A stretch of DNA of 64,000 nt. Source: Prinia subflava (taxonomy: Eukaryota; Chordata; Aves; Passeriformes; Cisticolidae). The translations under genes and the position numbers were made by a program. Positions within the stretch are counted from its first letter, which is position 1. The number at the start of each line of letters is the position of its first letter. Below the pieces are notes generated by a model. The model worked only from the letters and a program-made list of their open reading frames with translations, was not told where the DNA came from and did not search any database. Of the stretch, positions 37,106 to 48,565 are shown piece by piece. The stretch lies in assembly GCF_021018805.1 (NCBI RefSeq), contig NC_086257.1, positions 17,480,693 to 17,544,692 on the forward strand. Reading direction: 5' to 3'.

Positions 37106-40100
37106 GACCAGAACATTATTTTTTAGTGACCAAAATGCTCTTAAAACAACCAAGAAGGCACCATTTTTCCCCAAGAGCTACTGAGCAGATGAACAGAGGA
37201 ATTTTCTACTGTGTATTTGGATGTAGACAATGAACCCCTATTTTAAAATTAGAGACAATGCTAAGATATACAAATATTGCAAACCCGGTGTTTAACATGA
37301 CATTGGTAGACTCTCACTAATGAAAATATTACACTAGACTACAGCAATTCTTTCACAAGGTCTCATCCACACAGAAGCACTCTGGAAAAGGAACCTGAAT
37401 GGATGGAACTTTGTAAAACCTGAGGACATTTATGCACAGGGACTCTTCAGTGCCCTGAAGAGCTTTGCATGATTTTATCTAAATGACAAAATGAAATATG
37501 TATGTGTTTATTCTGAATGTCCACACAAGGGCTGAATAAAGTTTAAAGAATACATTCCAAAACTGTTTCTATGGGCCACAGAAAATTCTTAGCACCACTT
37601 TACACTGCCATCCAACTTCAAATTTTAATTCCCCTAATCCTATTTGCTCAGGAGACAGAACATACTAGAAGAGTTTCAGAGTTAAGGGTTCTGATTTGGA
37701 TTATTACAGTTTTGTTGCATCACTCCCTGAACAAACTGAAGCAAAGTTTTGAAAGAGTATCTGGTCACTAAGGTAATTTGAAATGGATGTAGATACATAA
37801 TTGGCTGCCTAGACAACTGATGTCCTAATAGAACAGCATGTTCTATGGGAAAATCAGAAAGATGGAATGGCAACCTTTTAACAGTGGTATTTTCCCTGCT
37901 TGATGAATGTCAGATTAACAACAGACTCTTCTCTTATCCTCAACAAAAGGATAAGAGGCAACAGTTGTAAGTTGCAGGAAGGGAAACTCTGACTACATAT
38001 AAGGCTAAAAAAATCATGGAGAAAGTTGTTAAGTACTAGAATGGCCCAGAGGGGTTGTGGAATGTCTGTCTTGGTGATACACAGAACGCAGCTGAAACTT
38101 TGAAGTTTCAGCTTTGCCTTGAGCAAGTGGCTGGGCATGATGACCTCCAAAGGCGCCTTCCAGCCTGAACCCATCCTATGCTTGTCAGCTCTGAAAAACC
38201 TTAACAGAGAACTGGAGAAGCTTTATTAAAGATTAAACATATCAACCTCAAAAAAAGTTTCTTTCAGATCAAACTTCTTGTTTACAAACTCTTTTTTACT
38301 TGCACTTTTCTTCCAGGACAATTCAACAGTCCTCTACCTGACTTTAGATGTGCTGGAAACGGAATGCTCTGTCTTATCCAGAAGACACTGGGAGTCCTGT
38401 GAATACAGTGACACCTATCCAATGGCAAGTAATGGCATCTGCACCAGGTCACACACCAATAATGCACTAACTTGATCTTCATCTGAGCTGCCCAGAAATT
38501 TGTGTCACAAAATCTCTCAGTGAAAACTGAGTTTTAATATGGCTCATTCTAAACCCAAATCTATCTAATTTTAGAATTGTTAAACATATGCTAAAGGCTT
38601 GGGAAAGGATTGAATCTTCAAATAAGTATAGCTTTATTTAACTTGTTGTCTCAAAGGAACTATACTCCACCTACCACTGCTTGTAGCAGAACTTATGTTT
38701 TAAGAGTAATTTGCTGACAAGTAAAGGGCACTAGAAATTATTTTTAAGCATGTTCCTGGTATATGAGCCAGAAATACCAGTGGTATATTTTGTCAGTTTT
38801 CTGTCATAGCATTTGTGGTATGACAATGTGAAATATTGGTAGTGTCAGTACATGAATGATATACAGCAATACTTGTCCTTTCTTTTGCACTCCAGTGATG
38901 AGAACTCCCAGTCCAAAACTTTAGTTAAATATAACAAAGGATAAAGCAGAAAGGCCAGGAGGAAAGAGAAAGCATTTTTTTTAAACAGAGAAAAAAAATG
39001 GATGACAAGGTCCATTCACTTTTGACAAAGATTTGTGTAACCTGCCATTCTAACTTTCCCTGCCATCTTGTCTTATCCTACTCTAAATTAGTATCAGGAT
39101 GACTAAGAAAGCTGGTTCAGTTTTCCATTCTCCACTCAATTGTGCAAACTTTTAAAATAAAGGCTCTTGTAGACAAAGATCCCATTTTATCTGAAGACAA
39201 ATTTTGAGTGGTACTTGATCAAACATTCCATTAATGACCACATTTGTTATTCTTAGAGGTACTGCACATTAAAAGGAGGTATAATTTCTATGATCACCTA
39301 CATCCAATTAAATCCAGGGAAAATAACATCATAATCATGTATTCTTTCTTCCTCTCAGGACTTTGGGCAATGTAAGATTATCACATATACAAACCATCTG
39401 CTGAAGAAACCTCAACTATATGGATTTAATTGTACATTAAGTCCAGGTAAAATAACCACTGCTGTAAGCCAATGCATACCTCAAACCAGCCCTCTTCAAA
39501 AGTCTGTACTCTACCAGTGCATGGAAACCGTAACAGATTCATTCATCTGATTGTAATTCATATTCTAGATAATTCAAATGGAATGTTAAGAATGAGTAAT
39601 AGAATTAAGGTTACCCTACTCCTCTAAACCAGACTTTATTGATGTCAGATGATATCACCATTCCAGCCCACCAAAATATGATAATGAATATCAGAACAAA
39701 TGTAAACTTGGGAAGACTGCACTTTCAGGGTGGTAAGAGTCTAAGGTGATTTATAAGAATACTCATTTTCATGGGTTGGGTTTTTACACATTACAGGACA
39801 AACCCATATTTGTGGAGCGAGAGACAGGTTACTTCACTTCCAAGGAAATGCTGCATTTAAGTTTCTCATTATGAGTTGACATTAAAGGCATGGGCACACT
39901 CCCAACAGTATTAATATCCACTGTAATATTAGTAAATGATCTGTTTTCACAGTTCCACCTGACTTACTAGAGTGCAAAGATTGTCCTGTGAAACTTGAAG
40001 CCTTAGAAGTCATTGAGCAACATAAAGACATTGCTGAAAAGGCCCTGAAGAAATTCAATAATGAGGGTAACCACACAAACAACTTTGCAGTGGATAAAGT

Positions 40101-43100
40101 TGAAAGAATTTTAAAGATGGTAAGTGGCATTTTCTCCTAGAATTACTTAAAAATGACACAGTTTTGTGAGCAATGATGATATCATGGGATCAGAACTCAA
40201 ACCGTTCTAGGATCAGATCTAAGTTGAAGGTCCTACTTTAGCAAAGACTTGTTATCAACTTCAATTAGGTGTGTGAAAGCAAAGGGATTTCTCATTTGCT
40301 AAAGAACTATGGCAGTGTGATGGCATTCAGAATTCAAGGCATTCTCAGTGTAGATATTTTGATTTTGGATGCCTATTTACCTATCATGACACACATGAGT
40401 TTATTTACTACTGAGCAGACTTTGAGGTGGACAGTCATGTATTATCACAGTCACATTTTGTCAGCTGCAGACAGATACATTTTTACTCTTAGAACATTTA
40501 GCACATGGGTACAACAATCAGTGAACACACTCAGCATCACTTTGACTCTTGCTGCAGAGCAAAGAAGCACTCTGAGGATGGGAGGTGAATTTGTGCTGTA
40601 ACTCTTGAAGAACTTCTGGGCCTGGTAAATATCTCCATATCTACGTGATGTCAACATGAAGACGTATCCCTTGGGTGATTTGAAGTATGTTAATAACAAA
40701 ATTTCTTGTTGGTAGATACTGGAGACTTTCACTTAAACAGCACGGGATCATTCCGCCACCACATGTGTCAGCTCAGGACACCTCTGTAATGAGGTCCCAT
40801 GGCTCCCACCATAATACAGACTGATCCTGGGAACTGCCTAAATGACAGCATGCCAAACCCACCTCCCTGCAGCTTTTAATATTGCTCAGAAACCTGACAG
40901 TGTCCCACACTGTAGCCCTGTGCATGATGTATCCCTACTGCCCTTTAGAAAGGGATTGTTTTCACATTGCCTGGGTTCACATGTTTCTCTCCAAATACTT
41001 TGTTTTCACACTTCACCATCTTCAGCTACACCAACACTTTACATTGTACCACTGGATTTTAACGGTCAGAAACTATGAATTACAATAAAAAAAACATACC
41101 ATAAAGTATGTGCATGCACTTTGAACCAATTTAGTCAAACTAGCGAAACTTGTGTGTGCACACATGCTAAGGACACCTTCAACACAGACTTGAAATAAAA
41201 GTACTGCTATAGTTGGAAATTAAAATGAAACACCTCTTTATGGATTTTAATAGGATCACAAAGGCTTTCTCCCATGTTCATATGGAGTAAGGCCTTCTCC
41301 ATAACTAATGCCCTTGACAACAGAGAAAGGAACATTCTCACAGTAACTGGCAGAATTTCACCTCAAATTAACATCAGCACTGTTATTCTGTGCACTCCCA
41401 TCACTGGAAAGGGGTGGTTGCCATCCAAAAGATCTCTCCACTTTCACAGGAGCAGCAGTTCAGTTTAGGGAGAAGACTCTAAGGACATTACTTCCCAAAA
41501 AAAAGTAAAAGTAATAGATTTTATAACACACACACTAAAGGAAGAATTAAAGCAAGCATTCCTGGAAGCTGTAAGGGTGTGAGATAAAAACTACCTAACC
41601 TGTTTTCCTTGCCAAATATGTGTATATGCATGAACATTTGAACAGGACAGGTAAGGAAAGCATGAGGTAGATGGGATTTTGACAATAAGATGATGTATGG
41701 TTGTTCTGAAAATTACAGGACTTTAGATACACCTAGTTACCACTTCTTCTTTGACCTCTTGGTTTCAGACTGCGTCCCGTGAAGGTCACATTTTAGGATT
41801 CTCTATAAAAGAGACCAACTGTTCCAAATCTATGCAGGAAACAGATCAGGCATTGGAATGTGATTTTCTGCATGACTGGCACGCTGTAAGTAAAGCCTTA
41901 GAATGAGAATTGATATAATAGGTGGTATCAGAAAGATTCTACCAATATATTTTCAAGTGTTTATTATAAGCATGCACTCAAACTCAAAGCTAAAATGTCC
42001 AAGCCCAGATCCTAATTTTACAGCTCCTCCTTTATCTTTTAAAAGGAAACAGTCTGAACTCTCAAATCTTAATGTAACTGGAAATTGGCATGTTAGAGGC
42101 CTAGAGTTTTTCAAGTTGTATCTGGCTTTTGCATTCAAATGGTGGCCAATCCCTAGCAAATCATTCATGCTATGTCCATAAAAACTTTTACACCAACATA
42201 AGTCATAGATCCTGAAAATATATAGGTCTTATGTCATCCCAGTGAGCTCAGGGTCACTTTTTTCTCTGCTGCAGAGGAATGAGGAGTGGAATAACTCAAG
42301 CTCATCTGCAGAAAACTATCAAAGTATTCTCTTCACCCCATTTTTCCATTACTATAATAGTCTACACCGAAGAAACAGCTAGGAAAGGTCTCATAATTTC
42401 AGAATAACTTATTCCCCTGAAACTAAATTGAAATAATGAAATAAAACATGGAAAAAATGGAATATGTAAAACTTTTGGTTTGTATACATCCATCACCTTC
42501 TCTGGCTTTTCATACTCCAGAAGACTGGAAAAGGCTGTGAATTAACTGGTAAGGGAGCCACTAGAACAAAGCACAAGGCAGATGGCTATAGAGGGTCTGA
42601 ACTCTGCTCTCAGTGCTGCCATCGCTGCTGTTTGTCTGTAAAATGCCATCACCATTTGTAGTCACTGATCATAATGGGTTACTAATGGCCCAAACAAATA
42701 TCAAGATAAAGCACCAGGTACAGAGAGCATACACAGAACACTTGAGCTCTGTGCTCTTTCATGTGAGCAAATCCACACACAATGACTGGACAGCAGGAGA
42801 AAGTCACAGCTGACAGGATGCTAAGGGAAGTAATGCAAAAAATTTACAACAAGTTGCTTTTTAAAAAATAAATGGAAGAAAGCTCTGCCTTGAGCTGTCT
42901 GAAGCAGCATAGCTACACAGTGCCAGGTTTTGAGAGCTTTGAGCAGAATGACAGAATATTCCAATCTGAACAGATGTTTGATAAGCAAAGATAGGGGGGA
43001 AAAAGGAAAAAAAAATAGAAAAATCAGGCACCCAAGGGTACTCATTTTGGAGGCATTAGTAGCTGGCCAATCTCTTAGACATCAAAAAGGAGAAAGGGAA

Positions 43101-45307
43101 GCAAGAGGCAGAGTAGTAGCCCTCTCGGTGCAAAGTGCATCTAGAGTGCATCACAGTCAAGAACCCTCAAAAATGGCACATATTTTAATCATTATAAATC
43201 ACTGGCAGGCATTGGTCAGAAGGCTCAGCATCTGGCTAAGTTATGTGAACATAGGTGTCAAAGGAATAGCCCAACTTGTAAAATGTTGAACATTCAGTAG
43301 TTTGTATTAATTGCACCACAAGAACCCAGATGTTCATTGTGGGTTTTTTCCTTGTCCTTTGCTTAGCACACCGGATTCTGCAAGGCAAGAATTCTCAGTG
43401 ATACAGATGAAGCTGATGGGACAGACATAAGCTGTGAAATCTACCATCCCTGGGTATGTACTCAGTTATGGACACATCTCTGGCTGTATCCTCAGGCAGG
43501 TTACAGCAACCTTGCTTGGTCCAGACTGGCACATGATTGTAACATTTATGCCAATTTTCTATTGCCTGGGTGTGATGCAGCATGTCAGGACAGACTGACT
43601 TGCAAGTCCTAGGTCAATCAAAGGATGAATCAGAATTGAGCTGTCCCTACTATTCCATCTGAGTGTCTTCATTCAGATCAATCCCTTGACTAAGTTTAAG
43701 TAGAGATTGGCAAACAAGTTCAAAGAAATTTTAGAAAGCAAGAGGAAGGGAGACTATATTTCTCATATTTGGTATTTCAGTTTATATCACAACAACTACT
43801 CCAGTGTGGATTTATTTTGATGTATCACACATATTTCTTAGCTGATTATATAATTTTGACATGGTTTCCAGCAAATTGTCAGTAACTTGGCATTTTATTA
43901 TCTGCTCCTTCTACTCCATCGTGAAAAAATGCAGATTTTTTTTCCTTAAAGATCATCAGAGCTATGAATGCAAACCTACCTCCCACCTCTCTCTCTCTCA
44001 TCAATTTCTTCTGCCCTATCAACACCTGATTAATACTTCCTCTGTGGTATTTTTATAAACAGCACCATGGCTGTGGGCGAAGAGGGAAATATTCAGCTCT
44101 GGGACATCCACACAGACATCCCCATTGTCATCATCATCATTTTGGTCACAGACATTGCCATAAGCATCACCACAGACATGAATATCCCTCCTCTTCTCAG
44201 TCCAGACCTGAAGACCCTGAGCATAACCCCAAATCCAGCAAGGAAGATCAAGACAGCAATGAAAGACATTCTTCTCCCCCTCCTCCCCTTGATGAACCAG
44301 ATCACGACCATCCTCCTTCCCATGATCATGGACCAGACCATGACCATCCTCCTCACCACCATGGACCACCCTGTCCTCCTCACCACCATGGACCACCCTG
44401 TCCTCCTCCCCACCACCATGGACCGCTCTGTCCTCCTCCCCACCATGGACCAGACCATGACCATCCTCCTCACCACCATGGACCACCCTGTCCTCCTCAC
44501 CACCATGGACCACCCTGTCCTCATCCCCACCACCATGGACCACCCTGTCCTCCTCACCACCATGGACCTCCCTGTCCTCCTCCCCACTACCATGGACCAG
44601 ATCATGACCATCCTCCCCACCACCACGGACCAGAACATGACCATCCTCCCCACCACCATGGACCACCCTGTCCTCCTCCTCACCACCATGGACCTCCCTG
44701 TCCTCCTCCTCACCACCATGGACCTCCCTGTCCTCCTCCCCACCACCATGGACCAGATCATGACCATGCTCCTCACCACCATGGACCAGATCATGATCAT
44801 CCTCCTGAACCCCATGGACCAGAACACGACCATCCTCCCCACCACCATGGACCAGATCATGACCATCCTCCTCACCACCATGGACCACCCTGTCCCCCTC
44901 CTCATGGACCATGTCACCACCATCCTCCTCACCATCACGGACCACACTGTCCCCCTCCTCCAGGACACCCTCCTCATCACTGTCATCACTATCACAGACA
45001 TCATCACAACAAGACAAGCATATCAGGAAAGTATTTTCCATGCCATGTAACAGGAGCTGTCTATCGCATCCCACTTGTAAATCAGCAGGATTCTCTCACA
45101 CCTCCCACTGCAAACTTTCCTGAACTATCCCAATGCAACCTACACTTTTCCAGCACTGGCTCAAAACTAAACGAGATGGCAGAAACTCTAGGTTTTCCAG
45201 ATCACCCTACACAATCAAAATCATGCCCTGGAAAACCCAAACTTGACCTTCCAAAAATTTTGCCTTTATTTCCTCATAGCTTTGTAGCAGAAAATTCTCC
45301 TATATGA
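35363..45307 (+). CDS. HRG: HRG, histidine-rich glycoprotein, 7 coding exons
   Basis: Exons 35363-35548, 38317-38424, 39359-39446, 39953-40119, 41769-41885, 43367-43453 and 44063-45307 join to 665 residues, longer than human HRG (525) because of the His-rich region. HRG is a secreted plasma protein that binds heparin, heme, zinc, plasminogen and immune complexes. The start gives a signal peptide (MLLLAPAFFLTLLQCSNA), then two cystatin domains without the inhibitory QxVxG (domain 2 reads MTASREG there). Sequons are plentiful: NTT, NST, NCT, NHT and NCS. Exon 7 holds a first His cluster, an array of HHHGPPCPP and HHHGPDHDHPP modules (about residues 325-566) and a conserved C-terminus with GAVYRIPL, ANFPEL and SCPGK, matching GSVYRLPP, ANFPSF and SCPGK in human. 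Intron 2 appears to use a GC donor. Long open frames on the other frames of exon 7 are shadows of the repeat. FETUB lies upstream, KNG1 downstream. Confidence 0.96.
37066..37106 (+). repeat. (TG)n(TA)n dinucleotide repeat in HRG intron 1
   Basis: A short TG run passes directly into about twelve TA units, a common compound microsatellite form. Confidence 0.95.
38033..38182 (+). mobile_element. CR1 LINE 3' end in HRG intron 1
   Basis: GGCCCAGAGGGGTTGTGGAA near the left, a GGTGATAC segment, then GCATGATGACCTCCAAAGGC and CTTCCAGCCTGAACCCATCC. This follows the CR1 3' consensus in the + orientation. It ends about 135 bp before HRG exon 2. Confidence 0.87.
38317..38424 (+). CDS. HRG: HRG exon 2: cystatin domain 1, GC splice donor
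   Basis: Acceptor tcttccag, 36 codons (residues 63-98) with TECSV and ESCEY cysteines. To meet exon 3 in phase 0 the exon must end at ATG, followed by gcaagt, a consensus GC-type donor. The GT four bases on would shift the frame. Confidence 0.9.
39359..39446 (+). CDS. HRG: HRG exon 3: end of cystatin domain 1
   Basis: Acceptor cctctcag, residues 99-127 with GQCKI and FNCTL, phase 1 end before gtaaaa. GQCK is shared with FETUB exon 3. Confidence 0.95.
39953..40119 (+). CDS. HRG: HRG exon 4: CKDCP linker and start of cystatin domain 2
   Basis: Acceptor tttcacag, residues 128-183. The linker reads CKDCP at 135-139, where the fetuins read CPDCP. An NHT sequon follows; phase 0 end before gtaagt. 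Confidence 0.95.
41769..41885 (+). CDS. HRG: HRG exon 5: cystatin domain 2
   Basis: Acceptor ggtttcag, 39 codons (residues 184-222) with an ETNCSK sequon and a second Cys in LECDF; donor gtaagt. Confidence 0.95.
43367..43453 (+). CDS. HRG: HRG exon 6: end of cystatin domain 2
   Basis: Acceptor ttgcttag, 29 codons (residues 223-251) with GFCKA and SCEIY, phase 0 end at TGG before gtatgt. Confidence 0.95.
44063..45307 (+). CDS. HRG: HRG exon 7: His/Pro/Cys-rich region, C-terminus and stop
   Basis: Acceptor ataaacag, then 414 codons (residues 252-665) and stop TGA. It opens with a His cluster (HCHHHHFGHRH), an acidic Ser/Pro stretch, then the HHHGPPCPP / HHHGPDHDHPP array to about 45,007, and finally the conserved tail with SCPGK. 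Confidence 0.95.
   Translation, partial: HHGCGRRGKYSALGHPHRHPHCHHHHFGHRHCHKHHHRHEYPSSSQSRPEDPEHNPKSSKEDQDSNERHSSPPPPLDEPDHDHPPSHDHGPDHDHPPHHHGPPCPPHHHGPPCPPPHHHGPLCPPPHHGPDHDHPPHHHGPPCPPHHHGPPCPHPHHHGPPCPPHHHGPPCPPPHYHGPDHDHPPHHHGPEHDHPPHHHGPPCPPPHHHGPPCPPPHHHGPPCPPPHHHGPDHDHAPHHHGPDHDHPPEPHGPEHDHPPHHHGPDHDHPPHHHGPPCPPPHGPCHHHPPHHHGPHCPPPPGHPPHHCHHYHRHHHNKTSISGKYFPCHVTGAVYRIPLVNQQDSLTPPTANFPELSQCNLHFSSTGSKLNEMAETLGFPDHPTQSKSCPGKPKLDLPKILPLFPHSFVAENSPI
44320..44960 (+). repeat. HRG: Coding tandem array of about 27-33 bp units in HRG exon 7
   Basis: Roughly twenty degenerate units built on CACCACCATGGACCA plus either a CCCTGTCCTCCT or a GATCATGACCATCCTCCT half. The short units code for HHHGPPCPP(P) and the long ones for HHHGPDHDHPP. 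Unit lengths stay multiples of three, so the frame is kept. Confidence 0.95.
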
Positions 45308-45742
45308 CCTCAGAGAAAGATGTTCCTGGCTTGATCATTTCAGGGGCAATCAAAGTCTTACAGTCAATGAAAACAGCACATGGAGAAGTGGGAAAAGCAT
45401 TCAGTTTCTAGGAAGGAGAATCACTGAAAAGAATCATTAAGTATTTCAACCTGCTTCTTCATCCTGGCTATCTCAAGCTCCCCTGTAACTGAAAATCTCA
45501 AAATACTGAGTCCCTCTGATAATGTGAATGGGCAAAAGTCTCCCCAGAAAACAATGCTCCTTCAGTTCCAACAAAAAGGAAAATTCCCTAATAGTGCAAA
45601 TTACCATCTAAAATCTTTTCTTTTCCCATCATTCATAATTATAATGTGCTTCCCCAAGGAATCTGACCTAGAAGAAATTTGACTGCTTTCCATAAAGAGT
45701 AATCCCTGACACTGCACCCATGCTTTATACAGATTGAAAGAG

Positions 45743-45748
45743 AATAAA
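45743..45748 (+). terminator. HRG: HRG poly(A) signal AATAAA
   Basis: A canonical hexamer 436 bp after the HRG stop, followed by a T-rich and GT-rich stretch (about 45,762-45,810) suited to cleavage. Confidence 0.75.
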
Positions 45749-45799
45749 AACATACAAGCATTTTTTTCTTGACACAGTTGCCTGTTTTGGTTTTTTGGG

Positions 45800-46523
45800 T
45801 ATTTTTTTACTACACATAATTAGCTATTAGATATTGAACTAGAGATTATATTAAACTCTTAAGCATTAAACATCCACAAAGCGAACTCTAGCATAAACTG
45901 ACTAATGGTGTTTGGGTTAGCACTGTTATCTAGAAGAGCTCTGAGAACAGTTAATGGCTTGCTGTCTCACTGCAGGGTGGCCTGCACAGGTGCTTCCATC
46001 GCTACAGCTGCTGGTGGTGATACATGGATATATTGCAGTCAAGGACAGCCCTTCTCAAATAGTTCATAATTGCTCTCAGGGGAAGAGAAAAGCAGATGCA
46101 TGTAATAACTCTTTCATGTAAATGTTTTCTTTATTGCTGAACCTTCCTCACTGGAAACTGAATGGGGAGGAGGAGGAGGAAGAAAGAATAGTGGTGCCTC
46201 TTTATACTCCAGCCCCCATCAAGGTCGAGTCCATTCAGACCAGGGACCAGCAAGCTGGTTCAAAACAGCTATGTCATAAGCAAAAATAGGGGATTAATCT
46301 CAAAAAAGTTAGTAATTTGATTGTCCAAAGAGCTTTTTAATGGCATAAAGTGGAACACAGTGCAAGGGCCACATTGAAGAAAAAGAAATAAAATGAGGAC
46401 ACAGTGTGACTGAGTGAAGATTGACTAATTTTTAAAAGTCTGTTCTCATGTATGAACAAACTTATTTCTGATGTAGTTTATCCACAGTCTCTAAAGTGCA
46501 TTTTCTTTAATCAAAACTTGTAG
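45800..46523. other. Intergenic DNA between HRG and the solo LTR
   Basis: No gene or recognised repeat apart from a short GGA-rich purine run near 46,168-46,190. Confidence 0.6.
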
Positions 46524-46528
46524 CAAGT

Positions 46529-47523
46529 GTGATGAGTTGGCTCTGGCTGGGTGCCAGGCACTCACTAAAGCTGCTCTGTCACTGCTCTCCTCAACCAGAC
46601 AGGGGTGAGAAAATATACCAGAAGGCTCATGGGTCAAGGTAAGGGCAGAGAGATCACTCACCAAATATCATCACAGGCAAAACTGACTGGACTTGGGGAA
46701 ATTGGTTTAGTATTAATCAAACCAGAGTAAGAAATAAAGTCAAATTTTAAAACACCTTCTTCCCATGCTTAAATTTACTCCTAATTTTCTCTGCCTTCTC
46801 CCCCAGTTGGTGCAGGGGGATGGGAATGGGAGGTGCAGTCAGCTCATCACATGTTGCTTCTGCCCCTCCTTTTTCCTCGGGATAAGGACTCCTTACACTC
46901 TTCCCTTGCTCCAGCCAGGGATCCCTCCCACTGGAAGCAGTCCCTCATGAACTGCTCCAGTGTAGGTCCCTTTTATGATGTGCAGTCCTTCAGGAACAAA
47001 CTGCTCCAGCACGGGTGCCCTCACAAGTCCTGCCAGCAAACCTGCTCCAGCACAGGCTTCCACTGGGCACAGCCTCCCCTGGGCATCCACCTCCTCTGGA
47101 GTGGGTCCCCATGAGCTGCAGGTAAATCCCTGCTCCACCACTGACCTCCAGGGGCTCTAGGGGCACAGCTGCCTCACCATGGGCTGCTCCATAGGCTGCA
47201 GGAAAATCTCTGCTCTGCACCCACAGCAGCTCCTCCCACACCTTCTTCATGGGCCATGGGGGTTGCATAGCTGTTTTTCTCACATATTCTCACTCTTCTC
47301 CCTCCTGTTCTTTTCCAGTTCCCTTTTTTCCCCCTTCTCCACTATGTTATTCCGGGGGCACTACCACCAGCACTGATGGACTCAGTCTTGGCCAGAACTG
47401 GATCTATCTTGGAGCTGACTGGCATTGGCTCTGTCAGACATAAGAGAAGCTTCCAGCAGCTTCTCACAGAAGCCACCCTTGTAATGCCCTGCTATCAAAA
47501 CCTTGCCACACAAACCCATTGCA
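46529..47523. mobile_element. Solo LTR of an avian endogenous retrovirus, with 5-bp target-site duplication
   Basis: A 995-bp block begins TGTGATGAGTTGG and ends CCCATTGCA, giving the TG...CA ends of an LTR. It is flanked by the direct repeat GCAAG at 46524-46528 and 47524-47528. The text, including repeated CTGCTCCA-type motifs and a GGCATTGGCTCTGTCAGACA segment near the right end, matches an LTR I know as common in bird genomes. The 5-bp duplication fits an ERVL-like (class III) element, but I cannot name the family. No gag, pol or env sequence is attached, so only the recombined LTR remains. Orientation is unresolved; an AATAAA occurs at about 46,733 on +. Confidence 0.85.
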
Positions 47524-47528
47524 GCAAG

Positions 47529-48150
47529 ACACAGCTGGAACACAGGAGCCGAGGCCATCCCAAGGTGTTCACAGACCCAAAGCAAAGCTATTTGGTGCCA
47601 AACACGGGAGACAAGCAGCAGTTGTTTTCAGCCAGCTCTAATCCTGGCTTGGCCAGACTCAGATGACATTGTTTAATCCTTTGTTCTTGGGTGTCACATA
47701 TCTGTAATGATAACAATGCACTATGATCACTGACTAATCCATAACCCAGGCAGTCTCCATGTGGCAGCAGAGATGGACTTTCCAATAGGACCATGAAACA
47801 CAAGGTTTTCAAGTGCTATTGAAGGGTTACGTGACATTCAACCATATGCATCTGTCCAAGGCCTTTTCAAACATATTCTGAGTACAATAGTTCTCAGAAC
47901 TATGAGCAGCCTGAAAACTAAACAGATCTATAAAATTCACTAGGTTGTTGTCCAAAACTTCATTGCCACTGTGATCTTCTTGGGAGTTTTTTTTTAAGCC
48001 TCATAAAATTCATTCTCAGTAGCAGTTTAGGTGTTAAAAAGTCAGAAAGCTACGGACACTTCCTTCTCTTTTGTTTTGCTTTGCTTAAACTGGTCCCCAG
48101 CTGCAGCCATTTATCATTATCTTGATGGCAGGTGGATAACCTTAGTGTCA
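47529..48150. other. KNG1 upstream flank
   Basis: No exon or repeat recognised between the LTR and the KNG1 promoter region. Confidence 0.6.
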
Positions 48151-48159
48151 TTCTGGTGA

Positions 48160-48208
48160 ACAAACAAAGTTTATTTAGATAAACTCAGAAGTTTATTTGC
48201 AGTATAAA
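48160..48208 (+). promoter_or_regulatory. KNG1: Candidate KNG1 core promoter: reverse forkhead-like site and TATA-like box
   Basis: TATAAA at 48203-48208 lies 163 bp before the start codon, farther than in the other three genes. ACAAACA at 48160-48166 is TGTTTGT on the minus strand, a forkhead-like core about 40 bp upstream. A closer start site with a weaker TATA near 48,291 cannot be excluded. Confidence 0.4.
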
Positions 48209-48370
48209 CAGGGTATGATGAGAACCAACCAACCCCAGCAACCCCCTCGTTCTGTTTACTGAACTATCACTCCTGAAAAACAGACGAGGTGGCTAAAATC
48301 CTGTCAGGCATTCCTTTTCCATTTGGTTTTTAAAGAGCCTTCTAATTCAGGGGATCTTTTTCATGCAATT

Positions 48371-48565
48371 ATGAAGGTCTTCATTGTACTAGCACTCTGC
48401 TGTAGTTTTTTCTCTAGCAGTGCTGTTCCTCTTGCTTTTGAGTTTTCGGACTGTGATGACCCTCATGTCTTTAAAGCTGTCGATGCAGCACTGAAGAAAT
48501 ACAATGAAGACAGAGCAACGGGTAACCAATTTGCTCTATACGTGGTGATGGAAGCCAAGAGAACT
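48371..48565 (+). CDS. KNG1: KNG1 exon 1: signal peptide and start of cystatin domain 1
   Basis: Residues 1-65, signal peptide MKVFIVLALCCSFFSSSA, then FKAVDAALKKYN, which is identical to the human helix. Phase 0 end before gtaagt. Open sequence upstream of the ATG has no better start. Confidence 0.96.

Noticed and set aside
38429..38434. Canonical GT donor for HRG exon 2 (gtaatg)
   Set aside because: Using it adds four bases and frameshifts exon 3, destroying the GQCK and FNCTL motifs.
44067..45050. 327-codon plus-strand open frame over HRG exon 7
   Set aside because: It is out of phase with HRG exons 1-6 and reads as Met/Thr/Leu/Pro low-complexity. The frame joined by splicing gives the HRG His-rich region and conserved C-terminus.
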